Of a DNA stretch of 64,000 nt, positions 50,201 to 58,510 are shown one piece after another. The stretch is from Paraburkholderia graminis C4D1M. Its GTDB lineage: Bacteria; Pseudomonadota; Gammaproteobacteria; Burkholderiales; Burkholderiaceae. The position numbers were made by a program, and so were the translations under genes. The stretch is from the NCBI RefSeq assembly GCF_000172415.1, contig NZ_ABLD01000006.1, forward strand, positions 1 through 64,000, read 5' to 3'. Position 1 is the stretch's first letter. Each line of letters opens with the position of its first letter. The notes beneath the pieces were generated by a model. It saw only the letters and a list, made by a program, of their open reading frames with translations. It searched no databases and was not told the DNA's origin.

Positions 50201-52165
50201 ATGCAACTTGGTGTTTGCTACTACCCCGAACAATGGCCGCGCACGATGTGGGCCGACGACGCGAAGCGTATGGTCGAACTCGGCATCACGCACGTACGTA
50301 TCGCTGAATTCGCGTGGAGCCGGATGGAACCGCGCGCGGGCGAATTCGTATGGGAATGGCTCGACGAAGCGGTCGCCACGCTCGCGAATGCCGGACTGAA
50401 ACTCGTGCTCGGCACGCCCACCGCGTCGCCGCCGAAGTGGTTGATCGACGCGCATCCGGACGTGTTGCCTGTGCGCGCCGACGGCACGCGCTGGAATTTC
50501 GGCTCCCGCCGTCATTACGATGTTTGCAGTGAGATTTATCGGCGAGAGTGCTTGCGTATTGTCAGTGCAATGGCGGAGCGTTACGGACGGCATGCGTCGA
50601 TCATTGCGTGGCAAACCGATAACGAACTCGGTTGTCATGAAACCGTGCCGAGCTATTCGCCGGCTGCTTTAGCACGCTTTCACGCATGGCTGCGTCGACG
50701 CTATGAAACGGTCGATGCGCTCAACCGTGAATGGGGCAACGTGTTCTGGAGCATGGAGTACGCGTCGTTCGAAGCAATCGAATTGCCGAATCTCACGCCG
50801 ACGGACGCGAACCCGATTCATCTGCTCGACTTTCGCCGTTTCATGTCCGACGAAGTGGCGAGTTTTCATCGCGAGCAAGTCGATGTATTGCGCCGTTATG
50901 CGCCTACGGCCGATGTACTGCATAACTTCATGGGCTTCTTCACCACGTTCGATCACTATCGTTTTGCCGAAAACAATTCACTCGATGTCGCCGCGTGGGA
51001 CAGCTATCCGATTGCGCGCACCGAATCGATCGCGTTGCCTGAAGAGCAGAAAGCGCGTTATGCGCGCACCGCGCATCCCGATGTATCCGCATTCGATCAC
51101 GACCGTTACCGTGCAATCGGACGCGGGCGTTTCTGGGTGATGGAGCAGCAGGCGGGTCCTGTGAACTGGGCGCCGTGGAATCCGGTGCCCGCGAAAGGCA
51201 TGGTCAGACTCTGGGCCTACGAGGCGTTCGCGCACGGCGCTGAACTCGTGTCGTATTTCCGTTGGCGTCAGTGCCCGTATGCACAGGAGCAGATGCATTC
51301 GGGCCTCAATCTGCCGAATAACGAGTTGTCGCCCGGTGGTTTGGAAGTGCAACAGGCGGCGCGTGAGATTGCTTCTATCCCGGAGTTCGCACGACTGGAC
51401 GCTCCGACACAGGCGGCTACTGCGGTCGTATTCGACTACGAAACGCAGTGGATGTTCGAGATCCAGCGTCACGGCAAGGGCTTCGATTATCAGGCGCTCG
51501 TGTTCGACTACTACGAGTCGCTGCGCGAACTTGGGCTCGACGTGGACATTGTTTCCAGTAAGGCCGATCTGTCGTCATACCGGCTCGTGGTCGTGCCGAG
51601 TCTCGCTGTGATCGACGATGCGTTGGTCGCGCAAGTCGAGCGTGGTTCGGCGCAATGGGTATTCGGGCCGCGCAGCGGCTCAAAGACCGAGGCGTTTGCG
51701 ATTCCACAGCAACTGCCGCCCGGCGCGCTGCAACGTGTACTGCCAATGCAAGTACTCGAGGTGGAGTCACTGCGTGCATCGCTTGCACCCGCTGTTTCTA
51801 TTGATGGTGTCGACGGTATCGCAATGCATTGGCGCGAGCATGTGCGCGCTAATAGCGAAACGCGCGTCGATGCGCAATTCGCGGACACGTGGCCCGCCAT
51901 TCTCACTCATGGGCGCGTTCGTTACGTGGCGGCTTGGCTTTCGCACGCATTGCATCGCGCGGTATTGCAGCGGGCGGCGCAAGAAGCCGGCATTGCGACG
52001 CAATTGCTGCCGGAAGGCTTGCGCATTCGGCGTCGTGCGGATTTGACGTTCGCGTTCAACTTCGGCGCGCAGCAGGTGCAGGTTCCCGCGCCGGCCAATG
52101 CAACGTTCGTGCTTGGACAGCCGCAACTGCGCACCGGCGATGTCTGCGCATGGAAAGACGCATGA
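50201..52165 (+). CDS. Beta-galactosidase, glycoside hydrolase family 42
   Basis: This 654-aa enzyme shows the GH42 fold. It starts QLGVCYYPEQWPRTMWADDA, the acid/base glutamate is in IIAWQTDNELGCH and the nucleophile in RFWVMEQQAGPVNWAPWNPV. The middle domain from about residue 395 is a trimerisation-type fold (AAREIASIPEFARL on), and a small C-terminal beta domain ends it. No signal peptide is present, so it acts in the cytoplasm on imported galacto-oligosaccharides. It follows the transporter genes and precedes the GH53 galactanase. Confidence 0.94.
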   Translation: MQLGVCYYPEQWPRTMWADDAKRMVELGITHVRIAEFAWSRMEPRAGEFVWEWLDEAVATLANAGLKLVLGTPTASPPKWLIDAHPDVLPVRADGTRWNFGSRRHYDVCSEIYRRECLRIVSAMAERYGRHASIIAWQTDNELGCHETVPSYSPAALARFHAWLRRRYETVDALNREWGNVFWSMEYASFEAIELPNLTPTDANPIHLLDFRRFMSDEVASFHREQVDVLRRYAPTADVLHNFMGFFTTFDHYRFAENNSLDVAAWDSYPIARTESIALPEEQKARYARTAHPDVSAFDHDRYRAIGRGRFWVMEQQAGPVNWAPWNPVPAKGMVRLWAYEAFAHGAELVSYFRWRQCPYAQEQMHSGLNLPNNELSPGGLEVQQAAREIASIPEFARLDAPTQAATAVVFDYETQWMFEIQRHGKGFDYQALVFDYYESLRELGLDVDIVSSKADLSSYRLVVVPSLAVIDDALVAQVERGSAQWVFGPRSGSKTEAFAIPQQLPPGALQRVLPMQVLEVESLRASLAPAVSIDGVDGIAMHWREHVRANSETRVDAQFADTWPAILTHGRVRYVAAWLSHALHRAVLQRAAQEAGIATQLLPEGLRIRRRADLTFAFNFGAQQVQVPAPANATFVLGQPQLRTGDVCAWKDA

Positions 52166-52260
52166 AGTACCGAGCAGCAAGTCAGTAGTGGCATTGAGCA
52201 GCTTCAATCTGAACCAGGCGAGCCAGGACGAGTCGCCATTCGATAGATGGAGGATGACAG

Positions 52261-53424
52261 ATGAACAGAAGAGAAATGCTGGGATGGCTCGCGTCCGCGG
52301 CGGCAGCGGCCGGCGCGGGCTCGATGATCGGCACGCCGGCAATGGCCGCTGACGACGTCAAAACGGCTTCACGTAGCGGCCGGTTTGCAAAGGGCGCGGA
52401 CGTTTCCACGCTGCTCGAACTCGAAGCGAACGGCGCGAAGTTCTACGATCATGGCGTGCCGCACGACTGTCTGCTGCTTCTGAGGAGTCACGGCGTCGAC
52501 TCCATTCGCATCAAGGTCTGGAATGATCCTGGCAATCCGAACTATTTTCCCGCCGATCAAAGCCCGCGCGCCGGTTACAACAACGCGGAGCATGTGCGCG
52601 TGCTGGCGCGCCGTGCCGCGGCGCTCGGCATGCGCATCCTGATCGACTTTCACTATAGCGACTGGTGGGCCGATCCGGGCAAGCAGTACCCGCCGCATGC
52701 GTGGGCCGGCAAGAACATTACGGAGACTTGTGCGTTGCTGTCCGAGTACACGTCGAATGTACTCAATATGCTCAAGCGCGACGGCGTTCGTCCCGAGTGG
52801 GTGCAAGTGGGCAATGAGATCACCGGCGGCATGCTGTGGCCGCTCGGCAAATACGATCAGTGGGACAACCTCGCGCAATTGCTGAAGGCCGGTCATGATG
52901 CGGTCAAATCGGTCGATGAGCGCATCAAGGTCATGCTGCACATCGACAGCGGCGGCAACAACGCGACGAGCCGTTGGTGGTTCGACAGCGCGATCCAGCG
53001 AGGCGTGAGCTTCGACATGATCGGCTTGTCGTATTACCCGCAATGGCAGGGCGCGCTGAGCGATCTGCAAACCAATGCGAACGATCTCGCGACGCGCTAC
53101 GGCAAGGACGTGATGGTGGTGGAAACCGCGTATCCGTGGACGACGAGCGACGGTGACTCCGAGCCGAATGCGATGACTAACACGGGTTCAACGACTTTCC
53201 CGCAAACGCCCGCAGGCCAGGCACAGTTTCTTGCGGCTGTTGCGGACATCGTGAAGGCAATACCCGACGGGCACGGCAAAGGCGTGTTCTGGTGGGAGCC
53301 GGAATGGATTCCGACGCCGAATGTCGGCTGGAAAGTCGGCGCGGGCGATCAGTGGGACAACAACACGTTGTTCGATTTTCACGGCAACGTGCTGAGTTCG
53401 CTGGATGCGTTTCGCAAACTTTAA
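52261..53424 (+). CDS. Arabinogalactan endo-beta-1,4-galactanase, GH53
   Basis: This 387-aa endo-galactanase has a twin-arginine signal, NRREMLGWLASAAAAAGAGS, ending near AMAADD. The mature GH53 TIM barrel starts KGADVSTLLELEANGAKFYD; the acid/base glutamate is in WVQVGNEITGGMLWPLG and the nucleophile in MVVETAYPW. It cuts beta-1,4-galactan of plant rhamnogalacturonan I side chains in the periplasm or outside. Export by Tat means it folds before secretion. It ends the operon. Confidence 0.94.
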   Translation: MNRREMLGWLASAAAAAGAGSMIGTPAMAADDVKTASRSGRFAKGADVSTLLELEANGAKFYDHGVPHDCLLLLRSHGVDSIRIKVWNDPGNPNYFPADQSPRAGYNNAEHVRVLARRAAALGMRILIDFHYSDWWADPGKQYPPHAWAGKNITETCALLSEYTSNVLNMLKRDGVRPEWVQVGNEITGGMLWPLGKYDQWDNLAQLLKAGHDAVKSVDERIKVMLHIDSGGNNATSRWWFDSAIQRGVSFDMIGLSYYPQWQGALSDLQTNANDLATRYGKDVMVVETAYPWTTSDGDSEPNAMTNTGSTTFPQTPAGQAQFLAAVADIVKAIPDGHGKGVFWWEPEWIPTPNVGWKVGAGDQWDNNTLFDFHGNVLSSLDAFRKL

Positions 53425-53466
53425 ACGGGCGTAAAGCCGTCAACGCATTGCATCGCAAAGCAGGCG

Positions 53467-53796
53467 TTAGCGCGCTGACGTCTGCTGCGTGCGCGCCTTC
53501 ACGCAGTCGGATGTGAACGCCATGCTGGCCTGATCCGGCGTCATGCGCGGCGCGTTCGGTGCATAGATCTTCTCGATGATCGCGGCGAAGGTCTGGCGGT
53601 CTGCATCGTCGCGATAGTACTTTGCGGCTTGATCGAGCGCCTGCGCTTTGGTCTTTTTGTGCGCGCGCCATGACGCCACTTGACCGGCAATATCGCCGAT
53701 TGCAAAGCATTGATTGCTGACCGTTTGTGCCGCGGCCTGAGTCGCCGCTTGTGCGAGACACGTTGCAAGCAATGCCGATACGACTACGCGTTTCAT
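53467..53796 (-). CDS. Small secreted hypothetical protein (109 aa)
   Basis: A cleavable signal peptide (VVVSALLATCLAQAATQAAA) precedes a helical mature domain with NQCFAIGDIAGQVASWRAHK, KYYRDDADRQTFAAIIEKIY and a second cysteine in FTSDCVKA, which could form a disulfide with the first. It is convergent with the galactanase gene. No family is recognised; it is probably periplasmic. Confidence 0.7.
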   Translation of the reverse strand: MKRVVVSALLATCLAQAATQAAAQTVSNQCFAIGDIAGQVASWRAHKKTKAQALDQAAKYYRDDADRQTFAAIIEKIYAPNAPRMTPDQASMAFTSDCVKARTQQTSAR

Positions 53797-53880
53797 GAGA
53801 CGAATCCTGTTGGGCGCAAAGCCCGCAGTTTACGCGCGAGCAAGCGATAGCTGCCCGCGTCGATTCGTCGCTGGCTGCTG

Positions 53881-54075
53881 CTATTTCTTGTCGGGCTCGG
53901 CTTCGGTGTTCGTTCCGCTTTTGCCGTTGCTTCTGTTCGTGACGGCGCCGGTTTCATCGAGTTCGTCGTCGAGGTCGTCGTCGTTTTCGCCGGCGGGCGG
54001 GTCGGATTCGGTGGATGTCATCATCGACAGAATGTGACGAGCGGGCAGCGTATAGGCAATCGGATTCAGGTTCAT
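53881..54075 (-). CDS. Small acidic hypothetical protein (64 aa)
   Basis: The ATG at 54075 follows GGAG. The product starts NLNPIAYTLPARHILSMMTS and continues as a highly acidic, low-complexity tail (GENDDDLDDELDETGAV) rich in Asp and Glu. It is probably disordered after residue 20. Function unknown. Confidence 0.55.
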   Translation of the reverse strand: MNLNPIAYTLPARHILSMMTSTESDPPAGENDDDLDDELDETGAVTNRSNGKSGTNTEAEPDKK

Positions 54076-54150
54076 GACGTGCGCTCCAAAGGAGAGTCCA
54101 TATGATTTCAGCAAACCGCGAGCCCGCTCACGCACGTTGATCCGCCAAAT

Positions 54151-54177
54151 AAAAAAGCCGCCTCGAAAGGCGGCTTT
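54151..54177 (-). terminator. Intrinsic terminator of the aromatic-acid MFS gene
   Basis: AAAGCCGCCT and AGGCGGCTTT pair over 10 bp around CGAA, and an A6 run at 54151-54156 gives a T run on the minus strand. It lies 55 bases after the transporter stop. Confidence 0.85.
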
Positions 54178-54231
54178 GAACAAACTCGAAGCAAGCAACC
54201 GGCACGCGCGCTCGCGCGCTGGCCTCCTCAA

Positions 54232-55590
54232 TCAATGCCCGAACGATTCCGCCTTCGACACCGGCGCGTTCGCCACATACGGCCGCGCCATCTGCTTGAT
54301 CAGCAACGCGATGCACGCGATGATGCCGGCGACCGCGATCGTCGCAAAGATGCCGGCGAACGTGAAGTGACGGCGTGTCAGTTCGGCCACGAGGAACGAG
54401 CCCGCAATGCCGCCGAAACGTCCAATGCCGAGCATCCACGCGACGCCCGTGCCGCGGCCTTGCGTCGGGTAGAACGCGGCGGCGAGCGCGGGCATCGACG
54501 ATTGCGCGGTGTTCATCAGCACGCCCGCGACGAACACGATGAACACGAGCGCGCCGACATTGCCCGCGGCCTGGCCGATGAAGTACACGCTCACGGCGGT
54601 CAGCGCATAGCAGGCCGCGATGATCCGGTTCGCGTTGAAGCGGTCCATCAGCACGCCGCACACCACGGCGCCCACGCCGCCGAGCGGGAACAACGCGGAG
54701 ATGAGTGTCGCGCGTTGCGGCGTGAGGCCGGCGTCCTTCAGCAGAATCGGCATCCAGTTGATCGACGCGTAGAAAATCACGAGGCCCATGAAGTAGGTGA
54801 TCCACAGCATTACCGAGCCGACGATGTACGCGCGCGACAGCACGACAGCCGCGCCCTTGCCGCCGGTTGCCGGCGCGGTCTCGGTCATCGTGAACGCTTC
54901 TGCGTCGGCGGCCGTGCTCGAGACGCGCCCGAGCGCCGCGCGAATGCGCGCGACCGGCTGATTGTTGGCGACCATGTAGCGCACCGATTCCGGCATCCTG
55001 ATCAGCAACAGCACGAAGAGCACGAGCGGTGCGATGCCGCCGAGCAACAGCACGCTGCGCCAGCCGAAGTGCGGAATCATCCACGCGGCGAGGAAGCCGC
55101 CGAATGCCGCGCCGAGCGGAAAGCCGCAAAACATCAGATTGATGATCGTCGCGCGGCGGCTGTCCGGGCAGTATTCGCCCATCATCGTGACCGCGTTCGG
55201 CATGGCCGCGCCGAGGCCGACGCCGGTAACGAAGCGCAGCACCGTCAGATATTCGATGCTCGTCGAGAACGCTGAGCCGAGGCACGCGGCGCCGAACAGC
55301 AGCACCGAGCCGAGCAGCATCGAACGACGCCCGAGCCGGTCGGACAGCGGCCCGGAGGCCAGTGCGCCGCACGCGAGGCCGAACAGCGCCGCGCTCAGCA
55401 CGGGCGCGAGCGCCGGTTTGGTGATGCCCCATTCCGCGAGCAGCGACGGCGCGATGAAGCCGATGGCGGCCGTGTCGAAACCATCCAGCAGGACGATCAC
55501 GAAACACATGGCAAAGACCAGCCACTGGAACGGCGAAAACGGATGCTCGTTGAGGAAGGTCTGAACGTTCACAGCGTCGCTGCGATTCAT
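54232..55590 (-). CDS. MFS transporter, aromatic acid:H+ symporter (AAHS) family
   Basis: This 452-aa, twelve-helix protein has the AAHS hallmark VLLDGFDTAAIGFIAPSLL in helix 1, then ASGPLSDRLGRRSMLLGS and GVGLGAAMPNAVTMMGEY. Relatives such as PcaK and BenK import 4-hydroxybenzoate, benzoate or related acids; the aspartate in helix 1 is essential in them. AGGAGA precedes the ATG. It lies downstream of cupin, deacylase and dehydrogenase genes in the same orientation, with a terminator-like hairpin in its leader. Confidence 0.9.
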   Translation of the reverse strand: MNRSDAVNVQTFLNEHPFSPFQWLVFAMCFVIVLLDGFDTAAIGFIAPSLLAEWGITKPALAPVLSAALFGLACGALASGPLSDRLGRRSMLLGSVLLFGAACLGSAFSTSIEYLTVLRFVTGVGLGAAMPNAVTMMGEYCPDSRRATIINLMFCGFPLGAAFGGFLAAWMIPHFGWRSVLLLGGIAPLVLFVLLLIRMPESVRYMVANNQPVARIRAALGRVSSTAADAEAFTMTETAPATGGKGAAVVLSRAYIVGSVMLWITYFMGLVIFYASINWMPILLKDAGLTPQRATLISALFPLGGVGAVVCGVLMDRFNANRIIAACYALTAVSVYFIGQAAGNVGALVFIVFVAGVLMNTAQSSMPALAAAFYPTQGRGTGVAWMLGIGRFGGIAGSFLVAELTRRHFTFAGIFATIAVAGIIACIALLIKQMARPYVANAPVSKAESFGH

Positions 55591-55605
55591 GATGGGTCTC
55601 CTGAC

Positions 55606-55633
55606 TGCAAAAAGGCTCGTCGGAGCGAGCCTT
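55606..55633 (-). terminator. Terminator-like hairpin in the leader of the AAHS transporter gene
   Basis: AAGGCTCG and CGAGCCTT (55612-55633) form an 8-bp stem; on the minus strand a T5 run and GC follow. It ends about 16 bases before the AAHS start codon and 278 bases after the cupin stop. It can terminate the upstream operon or act as an attenuator for the transporter gene. Confidence 0.7.
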
Positions 55634-55719
55634 GTCTTACCTTACGATGCGCGTCGCACGGTCCGCTTCATTCATGCATGGTATGCGGACGGTGTGCCTG
55701 TCGCCATGAGTTTTGATTT

Positions 55720-55734
55720 GTTCGTATATAGAAC
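55720..55734. promoter_or_regulatory. Candidate regulator site upstream of the AAHS transporter gene
   Basis: GTTCGTATATAGAAC has 4-bp inverted arms (GTTC/GAAC) around an AT-rich centre and resembles sites of IclR-family regulators of aromatic-acid genes. It is 130 bases upstream of the transporter. The match is by eye and weak. Confidence 0.3.
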
Positions 55735-55911
55735 TGTGATTCTCTCAGCGAACAAGCGACACTGTAAGGAATTTCCCGACGAAGGGTCAACGCGGGATTA
55801 CCCGACACTGTGGCCGGTCGGCGTCGAAAGGACAATGGGGAAGGGCGAGGCAGCCGCGGCGCGCGCTCGCGCGCGCCGGGTAAGACTGAAGAGCAGATAC
55901 AGCGGTTTAAA

Positions 55912-56256
55912 TCAGAGAATGACGTACACCTTGCGCATGGTCTCCTCGACTTCCCAGAGACCCTCAGTATTCGCTTCGAAAAATAGCGTGTCGCCGCCCG
56001 CGAAATGGACCGTCTCTTCATTGTCCGGCGTAAAGCGTCCGCGTCCGGCGAGAATGTGCATCACCTCCGCCTGCTTCACCGAGCGGCGATACGTGCCGGC
56101 CGAGCATTCGAAGATGCCGGTGTCGATCGCCTCGGCGCTACTGAGCACGCGCTGCACACCCGACACGCGGATCGGCGTGGTGCCCGGCAAGCCGGCCGTG
56201 CCCCAATCTTCGAGATTCGGCAGATTCACGCTCTGTTTGATTTGTTGAACCTTCAT
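55912..56256 (-). CDS. Cupin domain protein (DUF861-like)
   Basis: This 114-aa protein starts at the ATG at 56256. The pattern FECSAGTYRRSVKQAEVMHI, then GRGRFTPDNEETVHFAGGDT and LFFEANTEGLWEVEETMRKV, is a single double-stranded beta-helix with the EVxHxLxGxG-like metal region of (S)-ureidoglycine aminohydrolase-type cupins. It follows the deacylase gene by 40 bases. It may be a small isomerase or a metabolite sensor; no exact role is shown. Confidence 0.75.
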   Translation of the reverse strand: MKVQQIKQSVNLPNLEDWGTAGLPGTTPIRVSGVQRVLSSAEAIDTGIFECSAGTYRRSVKQAEVMHILAGRGRFTPDNEETVHFAGGDTLFFEANTEGLWEVEETMRKVYVIL

Positions 56257-56296
56257 GGCTTTCAGCGCCTTTATCCGATGGATGCACGCAGCCTGC

Positions 56297-57280
56297 TCAC
56301 AGGCCGCGGGTTGATGAGTTCGCAACGGTCTGCTCGACCTTGCCGAGTCGTACGACGGTGACGCCGGGGCGCAATTGCCGCAACGAAGGCATCACGAGCA
56401 TGCAGTTGTCGTAAGGCGTGGTGACGGCTTCGCCGTTGGACCAGCCGATCACGGCGCCGGCTTCGGGAAAGATTTCGAGCCCGGTATAAGGACCGGCAAA
56501 ACGAAAATCCATGCTCGTCGCGACGACCGGTTGCGTCACGCGCACGATGTGCTGCACAGGCGGCAACGGCGCGAGCCAGTCCGGCGGCAGATCGCTTTGG
56601 TCGATCACGTCGGCGAGCAGCAAAAACCGCGCGGTGGTGTCGCGCGCCACTGCGACGGCGCTCGCCTCCCAGTGTTGCCCGCATTCGATCAGCAACGCGT
56701 TCTTTGCGCTCGCCGGGTCGCCGAAGCCTTCGTAGTCGCGCATGCGGCGGCCTTCGGGATGGCCTTCGTCGCAGATCACGGTAGCAGGCGTGCCGAGCTG
56801 CACGGCGAGGTCGATGCCTTTTTGCAGCGGCCCGGCCACGATCAGCGGCTTGCTTTTTTCGTGCATCGAATGAAGATCGAGCAGCGCGTCAACGCTGTCG
56901 ATCACCGGCCGCATCGCCCGTGCGCGCGCGAGTTCGCTCGAGTTGCGCGCGGCATCGTCGAGCACCGCCGCGGTCCACACGCGGTTGAAGTCCTGATCGA
57001 CGAAACGGGCCGCGTCCGGCTTCGCGGGATCGAAGCTCCGGTAGGCATCGGCATTGGCGAACGCGAGCGTGAGCCGTCCGCGGCGCGGGCGCAGCTTCAG
57101 GCGCAAGAGTTCATCCACGACGATCGCGCCGCACACTTCATTGCCGTGCGTGAGCGCATTGATCATGACATGCGGACCGTCCACGCCGGAGTCGAACGTG
57201 TGAACGTAGGCAATGCCCGACGTAGATTGTTCGTGCACCGAAATATCGGGAAACGCGACTTCGATCGGATAGGTTTCCAT
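56297..57280 (-). CDS. Succinylglutamate desuccinylase/aspartoacylase family (M14) protein
   Basis: This 327-aa zinc hydrolase has the ligands His45 and Glu48 in NALTHGNEVCGA and a histidine in ALLDLHSMH (residues 132-140), the arginine-containing DQDFNRVW and the catalytic-base region LLIECGQHW. Such enzymes remove acyl groups from amino acids or cleave related amides. Two bases separate it from the dehydrogenase gene, so they are co-transcribed. Substrate not assignable. Confidence 0.85.
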   Translation of the reverse strand: METYPIEVAFPDISVHEQSTSGIAYVHTFDSGVDGPHVMINALTHGNEVCGAIVVDELLRLKLRPRRGRLTLAFANADAYRSFDPAKPDAARFVDQDFNRVWTAAVLDDAARNSSELARARAMRPVIDSVDALLDLHSMHEKSKPLIVAGPLQKGIDLAVQLGTPATVICDEGHPEGRRMRDYEGFGDPASAKNALLIECGQHWEASAVAVARDTTARFLLLADVIDQSDLPPDWLAPLPPVQHIVRVTQPVVATSMDFRFAGPYTGLEIFPEAGAVIGWSNGEAVTTPYDNCMLVMPSLRQLRPGVTVVRLGKVEQTVANSSTRGL

Positions 57281-57282
57281 GT

Positions 57283-58365
57283 TCAGCCGAGCCTCGCCGC
57301 AATCGCCTCGCCGACTTGCGTGGTGTTCGCCTTGCCGCCCAGGTCGCCGGTATGCGGACCTTCAACGAGCGTTGCTTCGATGGCGGCCAGAATCGCGTCG
57401 TGCGCGTCGCGCTCGTTGCCTTCGTGATTGCCGAGGAAGTCGAGCATCATCGCGGCGGACCAGATCATCGCAATGGGATTCGCAATGTTCTTGCCGGCGA
57501 TGTCCGGCGCCGAGCCGTGCACCGGCTCGAACAGCGACGGAAACTTGCGGTCCGGATTCAGATTGCCCGACGGCGCGAGGCCGATCGTGCCGGTACATGC
57601 AGGGCCGAGGTCGGAAAGAATGTCGCCGAACAGATTGGTCGCGACCACCACGTCGAAGCGATCGGGATTCAGCACGAAGCGCGCGCACAGAATGTCGATG
57701 TGCTGCTTGTCCCACGTCACATCGGGATATTGCGCGGCAATGCCGGCCGCGCATTTGTCCCACCACGGCATGCTGATCGCGATGCCGTTGCTCTTGGTCG
57801 CGACGGTGATCTTCTTGCGTTCGCGGCGCTGCGCGAGATCGAACGCGAACTTCAGCACGCGCTCGCTGCCGTGCCGCGTGAATACCGATTCCTGCAACAC
57901 GAACTCGCGCTCGGTGCCTTCGAACATCACGCCGCCCACCGACGAATACTCGCCTTCGGTGTTCTCGCGCACGATCCAGAAGTCGATGTCGCCCGCCTTG
58001 CGGCCCGCGAGCGGCGAAGGCACGCCGGCAAAGAGGCGCGCCGGACGCAGGTTGATGTACTGATCGAATTCGCGGCGGAATTTGAGCAGCGATCCCCACA
58101 GCGAAACGTGGTCGGGCACGGTGTCGGGCCAGCCCACTGCGCCGAACAGAATGGCGTCGGCCGATTGCAGTTGCGCTTTCCAGTCGTCGGGCATCATCTG
58201 GCCGTGCTTCGCGTAGTAGTCGCAGCTCGCCCACTCGATGTGCTGATACTCGAGCTCGAGACCAAAGCGCGTCTTCACCGCGTCGAGCACGCGCAGCGCC
58301 TCGGGCATGACTTCGACGCCGATGCCGTCGCCGGGAATGACTGCGATCCGATATTTCTTCGACAT
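57283..58365 (-). CDS. Tartrate/isopropylmalate-type decarboxylating dehydrogenase
   Basis: This 360-aa NAD-dependent enzyme of the isocitrate/isopropylmalate dehydrogenase family starts at the ATG at 58365 after GGAGGAG. Motifs are IAVIPGDGIGVEVMPEALRV, ILFGAVGWPDTVPDHVSLWG, INLRPARLFAGVPSPLAG, WIVRENTEGEYSSVGG, and GSAPDIAGKNIANPIAMIWS. The WPDTVPDHVSLW and tyrosine-containing ENTEGEYS are close to tartrate dehydrogenase/decarboxylase (TtuC). It oxidises a malate-like hydroxyacid. Divergent LysR regulator upstream. Confidence 0.88.
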   Translation of the reverse strand: MSKKYRIAVIPGDGIGVEVMPEALRVLDAVKTRFGLELEYQHIEWASCDYYAKHGQMMPDDWKAQLQSADAILFGAVGWPDTVPDHVSLWGSLLKFRREFDQYINLRPARLFAGVPSPLAGRKAGDIDFWIVRENTEGEYSSVGGVMFEGTEREFVLQESVFTRHGSERVLKFAFDLAQRRERKKITVATKSNGIAISMPWWDKCAAGIAAQYPDVTWDKQHIDILCARFVLNPDRFDVVVATNLFGDILSDLGPACTGTIGLAPSGNLNPDRKFPSLFEPVHGSAPDIAGKNIANPIAMIWSAAMMLDFLGNHEGNERDAHDAILAAIEATLVEGPHTGDLGGKANTTQVGEAIAARLG

Positions 58366-58408
58366 GCTGTGCTCCTCCATTAGGGCTTGTACCGATCCGA
58401 TAACAGTT

Positions 58409-58437
58409 ATTTTATTCCTGCTGTTTGGCCATAAAAT
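58409..58437. promoter_or_regulatory. Inverted repeat in the LysR-dehydrogenase divergent region
   Basis: ATTTTAT and ATAAAAT are exact inverted copies separated by 15 bases, midway between the divergent starts at 58365 and 58511. It is the only AT-rich island there and probably includes promoter and LysR site. Confidence 0.4.
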
Positions 58438-58510
58438 GGTCGCTTTAGTTAAGCCACTGTGCACGATTCGTGTACAAAGCGGAACGCCACCGAACACTAC
58501 CAGGCAACCT

